Shown piece by piece: positions 23,896-34,347 of a stretch of 64,000 nt of DNA. The number at the start of each line of letters is the position of its first letter. The first letter of the stretch is position 1. The stretch covers positions 124,001 to 188,000 of the forward strand of contig JAEILZ010000002.1 of assembly GCA_018873225.1 (NCBI GenBank), given 5' to 3'. Both the position numbers and the translations under genes were made by a program. The stretch comes from [Phialemoniopsis] sp. UDSM-2020 (lineage: Eukaryota; Ascomycota; Sordariomycetes; Thyridiales; Thyridiaceae). The notes under the pieces were generated by a model. That model was given only the letters and a program-made list of their open reading frames with translations. It had not been told where the DNA came from and searched no databases.

Positions 23896-25238
23896 ATGCG
23901 CCTCAAGGCTGTGGCCGTGGCCTTGGGCCTTGTGGCATCGAGCTATGCTGCCGCCGTTCCTGCTGCCGATGCCCCTGACGGCGCAGATGCCGCCGATGCC
24001 TGTGTCCAGGACGAGTGCCTCCAGTGTCAGTACAAGAGCTCGAACAATGCACATGTTTGACTGCAATATGCTGACACGCAACATAGCTCTTCGCATCCCC
24101 TGGCGCCTTGGCCAAGCCAGGCGTGACTGCGGCAAGTATTGGGTGACCACTGTTTACCCGTCGCCCGTGTAAGTGTTCTTGAATGATGCAGCCCTTTTGC
24201 ATCCAGACCCAGAAGACAGGTGGGCCTGACCGATATAGGACTGTGACCGCCTCCCAGACGGTGAACACTGCTACTACCACCACGTCCACGACCACAACCA
24301 CAACCACATCGACGGCGACATCGACGACGCTGACCACGACAACCTCGTCGTCCCGGATCACGTCCACAACTACCTCGGGCTCCACGTCGACCTCGATCAC
24401 CTTCACGACGACGACCACCGCCACTGTGCTCGCCCCCGCGGCCATCCCCCAGAAGCGTGACGAGGCTGCCGGCGGCTTCCCGCCGTACGCCGGAGCCTGC
24501 CGCCCGGCCGCCAAGTACGCCAGCGCCTGCTCGTGCATCGGGGTGCCGCAGAAGACCGTCACCGCGACCGCCCAGACCGTCACCGTCACGGCCACGGCCA
24601 CGAGCACGTCCACGTCCACGTCCCAGTCCACGTCGACCTCGACGTCGCTCAGCACCACCCTGACCACCCAGACCTCGACCAGCCTGCTGACGACCACGGA
24701 CTCGACGACCACGACCACGACCACCTCGACCACGACCACCAGCGCCATCGCCACCCAGACCGTGCAGTGCAACAGGTTCTTCATCCGCGTCGACTACTTC
24801 GACACGACCCCGTCCGGCTTCGTCACCATCAGCCAAGACACCGCGATGAACTTTGTCATCACGCCCGGCGCCACGCCCCCGACCACCGCCGCCCAGTTCT
24901 TCCTCGACTCGGTCAACATGAACCGCCTCGAGACGGTCGGGTCCATGGGCATGACGTACGGCGCCGTCAACGAGCCGCCCGGCTCCGTGGGACCCGCGCC
25001 GGCGCACCTCGACAGCACGAACCCGCCGCCGACCAACGACGTGGCCATCACCTGCGCGCTGAGCCCGACGACCACGGTGCCGAGGACCGACCCGCTGACC
25101 TGCAGGGCCCAGACCTTTGTCAGCGCCCAGGACTGCCAGGGCATCCTCAACTTTGCCGTCGCGCCGGTCAGGACCGTCATCGGCGGCGGCACCAACCAGT
25201 GCAAGAACGTCAGGCTCACCGCCGTCTGCTCTTCGTAA
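23896..25238 (+). CDS. secreted Thr/Ser-rich protein, family unknown
   Basis: Three exons (23896-24025, 24087-24168, 24239-25238) close to 403 residues. A signal peptide ends near the Ala-rich stretch at residues 15-20. Short Cys-containing modules alternate with Thr-rich tracts: DCGKYWVTTVYPSPV, then Thr repeats, then CRPAAKYASACSCIG followed by TVTAT repeats, then a globular C-terminal part with five further cysteines. The YxSACSCIG pattern next to TVT repeats recurs in many fungal cell-surface or secreted proteins, where the Thr tracts are probably O-mannosylated. The role is unknown; a wall-associated or adhesion function is inference. The reading frame chosen for exon 2 is the one that joins to TVTASQTV; an alternative frame there hits a stop. 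Confidence 0.7.
24259..24759 (+). repeat. Thr-codon low-complexity tracts
   Basis: Two stretches, about 24259-24420 and 24541-24759, consist largely of ACC/ACG/ACA and TCC/TCG codons, encoding Thr/Ser tracts with TVT and TST units. Such tracts readily change copy number and also produce long spurious open frames on the minus strand. Confidence 0.8.
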
Positions 25239-25629
25239 GCAAGGTCACGACACGTATTTCGGCTGTGGCGAAAGCCCTGGATTACTCTTGGCACCCTTTC
25301 TACCACGGAGGATATGTATTCTCTATCGGTTTCATCGAGATGGATTCTTGTCACGGATCGCGGGAGTTACTCTGCATTTGGTGATTTTGAAGGGACTTGT
25401 TGGAGGGACTTAATAATGGCATGTATCTTGGGCAGATTGACAAAACTTATATATGGAAATAAAAAATGTTTTTGCAATATGATGAAATCTGCGTTATCTT
25501 CATTTCGTATATCAGTACAGACGTCCGCTTCGTTCGCCTTTTGATGCGGAGCGTAGATAGCATAATTTCGTGATGTTGATACATGGGTACTCGATGAATA
25601 TAGACTTGTGTCGTGTATGTTTCCGGGCT
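25239..25629. other. convergent intergenic region
   Basis: About 390 bp between two facing stop codons; AT-rich around 25430-25500. No coding signal is seen. Confidence 0.5.
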
Positions 25630-26802
25630 TCAATACGTGGTTCCATCGGGCAATATCAAGTCATGGTCATCCACCCACTCCTGATACCGACTCCGTTGCC
25701 TCCTAATCCAGTACCCCTGGCACCCTCCGCTCCCCTTCCCATCAATACTGGGCACACTCCTCCAAAACCGCTCCTCCTTGGGCCGCGGCCCAGTCTCAAT
25801 CTTGGTCGCAGCCAACTTCTCCTTCCTCGTCCACGCATCATACAAGTCATTCAAGAGCACAATCTCGCACTCCCTTAGCTGACTCCCGTACCCCCTGACC
25901 AGCTGATCAAAGGGCGGCGTCACTCCCCAGAGAAACTCATCACACGGATCCCGCGGAGGCTGCATGTACTCCCCGTTGACCATGCCCAGCGGCGTCGTGT
26001 GGAACGCCTCGCGGTCCGGCGCCACGGTGTTGAAGCTCACGCGCAGACTCCGCAGCGCGGGGAAGGTCTTGCCAATCGACATTACCAGCGCCCAGAAGGC
26101 GGGCCAGCCGCGCCGCAGGCCGAGGTGCTCGGCGGCGTGGGCGTACAGCGTCGCGCGGTCGAGCACGACCGTCAGGCTCGTCACGCACGCGAGACCGGCG
26201 GGGCAGGCCAGGCGCGGGCCGAAGAGCAGCAGGGCGCCCGACTGGACGTGCCAGGCGTTGGACCCGTACAGAACCGGCCACCCTTCGGCATAGGCCTGGC
26301 GGCAGGCCAGCAGCCAGCCCAGGGCGCCGACGTAGCAGGCGCGCGGGTCGTCGCGGTCCGGGTCGCAGGTCATCTGGTACCCGCCGCCGGGGACGCACTC
26401 GTCGTGGGCGTAGTCGCGGCCCGGCAGGCGGTGGCAGACGGAGGAGCGCCAGGCCCAGGTGCGGCTCGGGAGGTAGCTCGCGCCGGCCGAGTGGTGGGGG
26501 TGGGCGGTGGCGACGCGGTTGTACGAGAGGTCGACGTGGATCTCGCGGGCGCCAAAGGCGGCGGTGAGGATCTGGGTGCGGACCTCGGCGGGGAGGAGGG
26601 CGAAGAAGGGGGACTTGGTAGAGTTCCAGCGGTGCGAGGGCGGTGGCGGCCGCGATGATGATGGGTGAGATGGGAAGGGGCGCGAGGGCGGGATGATGGG
26701 CAGCGATATCAGGGCCGTAGCGCCGGCGGGCGGCGGTGGAGGGGTCGCTTGTTCGGGCGCTTGGCGGAACCAGTGATGATATGGGGTGAGATATTGCGAC
26801 AT
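25630..26802 (-). CDS. DUF7730-like fungal protein
   Basis: Single-exon gene of 390 residues. The start is the ATG at 26802 (MSQYLTPYHHWF); the frame stays open 59 codons further upstream without an ATG. After a Pro-rich N-terminus, the segment SPFFALLPAEVRTQIL resembles the beginning of the DUF7730/2EXR-like fungal domain, an F-box-like helix followed by strands. Further matches to the general pattern are GWLLACRQAYAEGWPVLY, then a region predicting distances and arcs (VTSLTVVLDRATL), as in these proteins. No catalytic motif is seen and the biochemical role of the family is unknown. GC content is very high in the middle, which produces long antisense open frames. Confidence 0.65.
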   Translation of the reverse strand: MSQYLTPYHHWFRQAPEQATPPPPPAGATALISLPIIPPSRPFPSHPSSSRPPPPSHRWNSTKSPFFALLPAEVRTQILTAAFGAREIHVDLSYNRVATAHPHHSAGASYLPSRTWAWRSSVCHRLPGRDYAHDECVPGGGYQMTCDPDRDDPRACYVGALGWLLACRQAYAEGWPVLYGSNAWHVQSGALLLFGPRLACPAGLACVTSLTVVLDRATLYAHAAEHLGLRRGWPAFWALVMSIGKTFPALRSLRVSFNTVAPDREAFHTTPLGMVNGEYMQPPRDPCDEFLWGVTPPFDQLVRGYGSQLRECEIVLLNDLYDAWTRKEKLAATKIETGPRPKEERFWRSVPSIDGKGSGGCQGYWIRRQRSRYQEWVDDHDLILPDGTTY

Positions 26803-27206
26803 GGTATGAGGAGGGGTTGGGAGGCCCTTAAAGACCTCCCTTATTGTCTTGAATGAATATCGAAATGTCGAATTAATCGCTGTCAAAATGCAAAAACGTG
26901 GTGGTGACCGAAGTGGCGTATGTGTAGTGCAGCCTGATGATGTATGATGTGTCGTGTGTGTGCTGTGTCTCCAACGCACTGCGCTGAGGGAGCCACTTTA
27001 AAAGCCTACTTCTCAATGTCAGCTGAACGAGGACATAGGACATCGCATCACCAAGCAAAATCACTGCTCATCATTGATTTCTGTAATTATTCATTGCCGA
27101 ATCGCTCCATTCAATTGGCTGCAGGGCCGTGAGTCAGCAAGCTGTACTGCGCGCGCTCGGCTGAACCGTGATATGAAGGCCGTCTTAGTACTATCGTTTT
27201 CGCTTA
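26803..27206. other. intergenic region
   Basis: 404 bp between two genes on the minus strand; presumably the promoter of the DUF7730-like gene. No coding signal is seen. Confidence 0.4.
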
Positions 27207-27797
27207 TCACTGCTTCAATGACTTCAACCAGTCGGCAGATGAGACGACCTCAGCTTGCCTAATGAACACCTTTTGGGTCAAAACCCTGTGCACCTCCTCA
27301 TCCTGGTCCCGGCACAGATCCTCCACAACGACCATGGTGTAGTCGAGATCCGCAGCCTGTCTTAGTGTCGATAAGACGGCGCCGCTGGTCGCAATCCCGG
27401 CCAAGGCCAGCGTATTGATGCCAAGGCTCCGCACGACTACCTCAAAGTCGGAGCCGGCAAAGGCAGAAGTCCTCTTCTTGGTAATGACGATGTCCTTGGA
27501 GCCGGGCTGAGGGGCGACAATCGGGTGGAACTCGGTGGAAGGATGGCCCTCTTGGAAGAGGCCGCTGTCGCCAGCCATCCCGACGATAGGCGCCATGAAC
27601 TTGTTGGTCATGGCAAGGTCTGCGAATCCCTTGCGGAAGAAAGTGTTGACGTGAATCACCTGGACGCCAGCTTCGCGTGCCTTTTGAGCGGTCGTCGCGA
27701 TGCTGTTCAGATAGTCGCTGGGGTCGGCATTTCCAATCATGGGGACAATGCCTTGTTGAACGTCGAGGATGACGAGGGCGGTCTTGTTGGCGGCCAT
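27207..27797 (-). CDS. isochorismatase-family hydrolase
   Basis: Intronless, 196 residues, the size of a one-domain cysteine-hydrolase/isochorismatase fold protein. The N-terminal ALVILDVQQG supplies the conserved Asp (D12), and TKKRTSAFAGSD supplies the Lys (K107 or K108). At the place of the nucleophilic Cys the protein has Ala: GIATSGAVLST (A140). Members without the Cys include true isochorismatases, which use water and the Asp, and many fungal proteins of unknown substrate. The enzyme is probably cytosolic, as no signal peptide is visible. Substrate cannot be named. A (CTTG)n run lies directly before the start codon. Confidence 0.82.
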   Translation of the reverse strand: MAANKTALVILDVQQGIVPMIGNADPSDYLNSIATTAQKAREAGVQVIHVNTFFRKGFADLAMTNKFMAPIVGMAGDSGLFQEGHPSTEFHPIVAPQPGSKDIVITKKRTSAFAGSDFEVVVRSLGINTLALAGIATSGAVLSTLRQAADLDYTMVVVEDLCRDQDEEVHRVLTQKVFIRQAEVVSSADWLKSLKQ

Positions 27798-28646
27798 GGT
27801 GCTTGCTTGCTTGCTTGCTCAATTGGTTACGGTGATGCAACTAACTTCAAATATTGGGTAAACACAATTGTCTCAATTCAGTCTTTGATAGGAGCGACAT
27901 TTCCATTTTATATACTATATACGTACTCTCGTTCCGAGTGGCATTGAGGGTGTTCAGGGTTGCGATGCCGACGGATTTAAGTTTATTTCCACTAATCAAC
28001 CGCCAAGCTTTTGGCACCTTTACACCTTATGCCCGCTCCACATCGGCACCGAATCGGCAAAAACTCGAAAAGGGATTAATAGACACATACTACCGATGGC
28101 GATAACCTTTCTTATTTCCCTTGGTTGACAACTAATTTGTTCAATGTTCCATCTAAGTCAGGTACTGAGAGCAATGACGTCTACGCTTGTACTCCTTGAA
28201 TTAACATCCTCAATGTCTTGATACCTTACGCAGCCCACACCATTGAGAGGTTTACCCTGGTTTCTAGGCTTTCTAGACGCCTCTTGATCTACATTGTCTG
28301 TATTGTCTTATCTAAAGAACCCTGTTACGTTCGTCTAACTCATCGAGGTGCTCTCTTCAACCCATGTCATGCTAACTGTTTGTGTGTTCAAGACCTTCCA
28401 GCATCGCCTGCCCCACGTCAGATCTTGATAAAAAACCCGATTGGTAGGTTGGATCACCGTTTGGTTTTGGCGACATGTGTGCTGCTTTGTCCCCCCACTG
28501 CGTCATGGACCCCTCGTATTCAGATTGCCGTCCTTCCAACCCAACAAACATGCACCCTTCACGGGTGACTCGCTGGTGAGGCATGGGTATGCGGCCTCGT
28601 CTGTGCCTCAAATAACACATAACGCCACAATCTAAGTTAATGGCCA
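27798..28646. other. divergent intergenic region
   Basis: 849 bp between the isochorismatase-like gene (minus) and the F-box gene (plus). Only short chance frames are present. Confidence 0.45.
27801..27819. repeat. (CTTG)n microsatellite
   Basis: Over four uninterrupted units of the tetranucleotide GCTT lie a few bases upstream of the isochorismatase-like start codon, in what should be its 5' UTR. Confidence 0.9.
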
Positions 28647-30675
28647 ATGGCCCAAGTGATAACCCCGAGTCTGGAGGAACTACCTCCAGAGATCTTCTTG
28701 CTGATCGTCGACGAGGTTCGTTCCCCATCCGTGAGGCTCCAGCCGCAACCTCAATATGCTAAACCGAGCCTTACTAGCTACCGAAGAGGGACCTTGGAGC
28801 ACTAGGTCGTGTCTCAAAGAAATGGCTCCCCGTCGTACAGCAAGCATTCTGGCATTCATTGACCATCAAACCATGGTCAGAACACCGTTTGAACAGGATC
28901 AAAGTTCCAGCACCATCTAAAGCCACGGCACCACTTATACGCCAGGTCCACTTCTACAGCGGGTTTGAGAAGCCCTCATGGAACAGATGCCCGCACAACG
29001 CAAAGGCAGGAGGATGGGGAACCGAGTCCAGTGCACGCTGTGCAGAAGTCGGGAGCGACGACCACTTTGGCATCCTTGCTCGAGATGCTGGGAAAGTTCT
29101 GGAATCACTAGAAGACAACCAGCTCGAGAGCTTCGTGTAGGTACAGAATCATGCCAAATCATTTGACGTTCTAATCAAAAGGCATAGCTGGGATCTTGGG
29201 GTTTGCATTCCCGCCGACATTCTCGGTCACGGCTGGATTCAACACCATCGTGAATCGCTGAGATCATTGAGCTTGACGACGCTTCCCCGATGCAAGGCAC
29301 CTGTCGAAGGAAGCGAAGTTGACTTGTCGGCCTTCACTCGACTTCGTACATTTCGTTGGCGTGCGCCAAATGCTCGCCATTTAGATGCACTCGCTATAGC
29401 AGTGAAGAACAACTCGGCGCACTTGGAAAGCCTCGAGTTGGATTTCATCGACTGGCGCGTATTCACATTCGCCATGGGGTTCGATAGCCACGAGAATGAC
29501 CTCGCTCGGCAGTGGATTGCAGAGAATGTCTTTGGTTTCACATCCGAGACGCCACAGCCCGCCTTCCAAGCGATTCGCTCACTGAGTCTCTCGAACATTG
29601 CCCTCGCCGCGGAGTTGGCTCATGTCTTCAACTTGCGTACCCTCGAATCACTCATTTTGCGATCGTGCACTGGATGGTCTTCATTCCTCCAGCGGATTAC
29701 TGAGTTGTCCAGTCCCCCGGCCTTGAAGACGTTCGAATTGCAACATAATAACCGGGAGGAATCGAGTGGTGCTGGTGACATCATACGAAAATTCCTCGAC
29801 ACCTTGCCGGGGCTAAAAGAGTTCTTCATCTGTGAGCCACGAAAGGTGGCTACTCTTGAGCTTTGGAAACCTTTGCAACGCCACAGAGCGACCCTCAGAA
29901 GATTTGTCCACCACCAACGACAGCCGGCTTGGCTCGAGCCTGAGACGGGGGAATCTTCGTTCAGACAAAGTGGACTCGATCTTCCGGAGGTCGGATGGAC
30001 TGTAGATGATCCTCGTAAGAGCCCGCTTGCGGACCTCGATCTCGAATTCATCGGATTATGCTGTGTTCCGGAGCGCTTGGTAGGTGATGGCCTGATCGTC
30101 TTGCTTGATCATATCGGCTAGAGACTGATATTTCGCTGCAGCGGCGCCTCCTAGAGCCCTTCACAAGGAAATCCTCGTTGAAGGTGGTTCACCTCCGGCA
30201 GTCCCATGGGGATGTAAGCGAGCACAATTATACTTCTTTTGCCATACACCCGAGGAGATCGAAACGGACTGAGGTGTATGCTGGGAGCGACCCATCGTTG
30301 TCTCAACAAGAAGCCGGGGAGCCCAATGATCCCCCGGAGCCGACAGAAGAGCAGCGCCTCGACAAAGTTTTGGAAGATACAAATGTCTATCACCCAAAGC
30401 TGCAACCGGAATTCCGACGGCTCGCAGAGTGGGCTTTTGGTGACCACGGGATTCGTTCGCTCAGGTACTTGGTCTACGGAGACTTCGCTCATGATGCGCG
30501 GCGGTATAGGAAGGTTGTCCTCACCAGATCTCTGTATGGCCCCGCCAAGGTGCGCGTGGCTGGCTGGAAGGAGGTGGAAGAGACCCTCTTTGTCGAGTAT
30601 GGCGACGCTCTGGGGGCCTGCCCGATGGAGCAGCTCGTCTTTGCTCCGGCACTCACGCCATGGGACGATGCGTAA
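28647..30675 (+). CDS. F-box protein with leucine-rich C-terminal region
   Basis: Four exons (28647-28715, 28778-29136, 29182-30079, 30142-30675) join in frame to 619 residues. The F-box is at about residues 8-45: LEELPPEIFLLIVDE, interrupted by the first intron, then LGRVSKKWLPVVQQAFWHSL, the usual spacing for Skp1-binding F-boxes. The rest has repeated Leu-rich segments (LESFVHSWDLGVCIP, LESLILRSCTGWSSFL, LKTFELQHN) consistent with irregular leucine-rich repeats for substrate recognition in an SCF ubiquitin ligase. Without the third intron (30080-30141) translation would stop at 30121; the splice restores a further 177 residues. The 69-nt first exon is easily missed. Substrate unknown. Confidence 0.75.
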
Positions 30676-31298
30676 ATTGCTTGGGTCATTCGAAACGGGT
30701 GTGCGAGAGTTATTCATGTTTGGTTTGAGACATGTATGCGCTCCAAGAAGGGGAAATGTTGAGAAATCCTCACCGAAAGGGATAAATCCGGGGTGACGAG
30801 GTTAACTCCGGCGGTCAATGGGCCTTGCTTTAGAACACATTTTAGGGGATGGTCGAACCACTGGCTGACATCGTCTGTATCTGTTGAAATGATCAATCGC
30901 CAGCTGTGTTGATGTTCTCTTGGGTCTGAATGCTTTTTATTCAATTACATGATGCTGGAGGTGACTGTCAAGTAGATTATATCTGTAAAAATATGTGTTC
31001 AGGTAAGCGCCTGTGACAATCGTGGACATCTCATCCACCGGGATCAGTTACTGATTCGGGTACTTGAGTAAGGAATACGAGGTAGAAAAGTCTGCTCCAG
31101 GGCTGTTTGAGCCATCCACACCCGTCGGAGCTATGTCGGAAACTCCGCTGGATTCCTCCAGTGCAGCGCAGCGCGTGCCAATCCCACTCATTCTTTGCAT
31201 CAAAGGTAGGGAGTGCAGCAAATCTCTGCACATACTTCGATCGAAAAACTCGCATTTGTGAAAGTCTCGTGTATCTGAAAGGGTATCAATTACCTCGG
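30676..31298. other. intergenic region
   Basis: 623 bp before the Zn2Cys6 regulator. The frame upstream of the chosen start remains open to about 31107 but without an ATG. No motif is seen. Confidence 0.4.
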
Positions 31299-34232
31299 AT
31301 GATGCAAAACCTCACCGTACGAACATCTGGCCGCGAGACGAACGCCACGGATTCATCAGCAATGGCGACGCCCTCGAGCTCCAACACCGGATTTGCCTCA
31401 AGTCCGGACCAGGCGTCCGCCGCCCCTGGTGCAGCTGCAGCAGCAGAGCAGAAGAAGAGGAGTCGCATCCGGTTTTCGTGCACGACGTGCCGGGACAAGA
31501 AGTCAGTCCGCTTCCCTTCCTACCTTTCCTATTGATCCGGCGCGCGTGCGCCACAGGATCCCGCAACGGCTTGCGAGGCCTTCCTGTTCGGTACTGTCTG
31601 GTCACTATCTCCTACATCCGACCAAGCCGGGGAAATACTCATTGGCTGACACCAAACACTCAAACCCCTAGGCTGAAATGCAATCGCGCCTCGCCTTGTG
31701 ACCAGTGCGAGAAGCGCAGCATAACGGCGACGTGCCAGTACATTCCTTACCTGCACCCTCGCGAGGACAAGCATGGCCACGCAGCCGCTCGGCCCGCTGG
31801 CGGGGGTGTGCCTCGCCGCACTGGCGACACGGCTATGCAGACTAGGTTGCGGCACCTAGAGCGCCTGGTTTCTGTTCTCAAGTCGCAGAGAAAAGACTCC
31901 GGGGCAATTGACCCTCAGTTGTTCGCGGGCAATAGCTCCTATCCATCTACTCGGCCAACTCGAGAAGCTGAACGATCACTCGACTCGCGCTCGCCCGAAT
32001 CAAAAGAGCGTGGCGCTCCGCTGGCCGGAAACGCACAGTACATTGACACTGCTAATTGGGAGGCGATTCTTGATGATGTAAGATTTCCCGGATCTTCGTC
32101 GTCACCAAGATCTCCCGCTATCCCATTGTATTGGCTCTGCGCGGCTGTTAACATGATATCACGATCGATAGGTTTCCAAACTTACCGAAGACCTCAAGTC
32201 GTTCGACGACAGCTACGAAGACCAAGATAATGACCATGAGGCTTTTGTCCCAACCTCGAAAGGACCAGTCCTGTTGCTGGGTTCCTTTCCCCAAGCATCC
32301 CTGAACGAGATGCTCGGCTTTCTACCGCCCAGGGTGATCACCGACAGGGTCATCGCAAAGTTCTTCACGGCCAAGGAACCTGGCTTTAGTATGTCTCAAT
32401 GAAGACCTGACTTGTCCTGTTGCCTCTCTCTAACTTACTTGTAGTGATGTTTCACGTTCCGTCGTTCCTGCGGCGTTACGAGGAGTTCTGGGACAACCCT
32501 CAGGACTGCACTTTCACCTTTCTCGCGCTCCTCTTCTCAATGATTACGCATGCTGCTCTCTTCTGCCTCCGGAGCGAGGAAGAGATGCCAGGTAATCTTG
32601 GAAGTCCACTACAGGTTGCCACCACCTATAGGGACCGTATCGCACATTGCCTGGCGCTCGACGACTACCTTAGGCCAAACATCAAGTACAAGATCGAGAC
32701 GATGTTGCTGTACTTTGGCGCAGAGTACTTACTTCAAACCGATGCGCAGCCCGGCATCTCCCTCCTGCTGACGATGACCATTCGACTTGCGCGACACATG
32801 AACATGCACCGAGACGCCAAACACTATCCCGGCATGACGCCCTTCGAAGGAGAGATGAGGCGTCGGATCTGGACGCTGATGACCGAGACTGACGAACTCA
32901 TATCCTTCATATTTGGCATCCCTACCAACATCCACCCCCATACCTACGACACGGAGCCGCCTGGCAACTATCTCGACGAGGACTTTGACGAGACAACCAC
33001 CGAGATGCCTCCCTCCCGCCCGGAGACAGAACGCACGCCGGCATTGTATGTGATTGTCAAGAACAGGATGATGCGCATGTTTGGCGAGATCCTCACCCTC
33101 GTCAACTTTAGCAAGGTGCCCAAGTACGAGGAGGTCATCGCGATGGACAAGCGCCTCGAGGCCATGCACGAGTCCATGACGCCCGTCCTGCGGATGCGGC
33201 CCTTCAGCAACTCCGTCACCGACCCCATCGACCTCATCATGCAGCGGTACCTGCTCGAGCTGATTTACCAGAAGAGTCGGTGCGTCTTGCATCGCAAGTT
33301 CATGGGCGCGGCGCGCAAGGACCAGCGGTTTGCGTACTCGCGGTGGTCGTGTGTCGATGCTGCGACGAGGTCGTTGAAGCATCAGTATGACATCCATACC
33401 GAGATCCAGACGGGGGGGCGGCTGGCCAAGGAGAGGTGGTTCATCTCTAGTATTAGCATCCACGACTTCCTCCTGGCCGACATGATTTTGTGTCTGGAGC
33501 TATCGCACGCCGTAAGGGCCGAAAAAGACCAAAGGAAAGAGGCAAGCATACCGCAACCGCCTCCTGATCAGGGTAAACACGCCATCATGCCCAAGGAGCG
33601 TCTGCTAGAGATATTGAGCACCTCAAGGTCGATATGGCAGGCCTCGAGGAGTCACTCGGCGGAGGCGAACCGAGCCTTTAAGGTCCTAACTCGCATGCTA
33701 GCGTTGTCGACTGGAGAGGACTATGACTCCAGCCCAGGTTCAGGCGTCGGCAGCGGCTCTGGCGATGCTACGGAGGCACCCATAATGCCGTTCCGAACAA
33801 CGCCACTGCCTAGTGTTTCGCCTCACTCGGCCACGCCGCCCGTCGTCCCACAAGCGAACTCGATGGATGGGGCAAACATGTATTCGGGCCAGCCTCCTTT
33901 CCAGGGTGTGGACGCGTCTACGTGGTCGACTACTGGCAACTCGGGTAGTCACCCCTGGCTGCCCGGCTGGGGCGATGGACCACCAACGCTCTGGTCTATG
34001 GCAGGGGCGGAGCTCAGTGGTGTGGACTCGATGATGGATCCTGTGCTGACGACAGACTGGGTGAGTTTGTTCTGGACAAGAGACACCCCCCTTTTGTATT
34101 TCTCACTCCTTATTGTCGAGTGTTGGCTAATATGTATTGTTTTTACAGTCGATGTGGGATAACCAGATCATTAATGCGAGTGCTGAGGCCATGCAGATAC
34201 CCTGGAACAATTTCTTTCCCAATGGTAATTGA
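31299..34232 (+). CDS. Zn2Cys6 fungal-specific transcription factor
   Basis: Five exons (31299-31501, 31672-32077, 32172-32388, 32445-34060, 34149-34232) give 841 residues. The zinc cluster CTTCRDKKLKCNRASPCDQC is split by the 170-nt first intron between the second Lys of DKK and the next Leu, a common intron position in this family. The fungal transcription-factor domain occupies roughly residues 270-600 (FHVPSFLRRYEEFW, then AEYLLQTDAQPGISLLL, GEMRRRIWTLMTETD). The C-terminus is Ser/Pro/Gly-rich and ends in a Trp-containing acidic patch that may activate transcription. Several ATGs are possible starts: 31299, 31302 and 31362. Target genes are unknown. It converges on the chitinase with 115 bp between stops. 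Confidence 0.88.
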
Positions 34233-34347
34233 AAGAGAAAGGGGATTAGCTGTCACCAACGCCCTAGATCACCTTCGGACAGACTGTAGAGATTACTCCG
34301 AGTTCAATTCATGCGTCTCTCTTCCACTTCTATTTGCGTCTTCCATC

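Noticed and set aside
23903..25007. Two 290-330 codon minus frames opposite the Thr-rich protein
   Set aside because: Produced by ACC/ACG repeats read backwards (Val- or Arg/Gly-rich); no family resemblance.
32729..33463. 244-codon minus frame within the Zn2Cys6 gene
   Set aside because: Inside the conserved transcription-factor domain on the plus strand.
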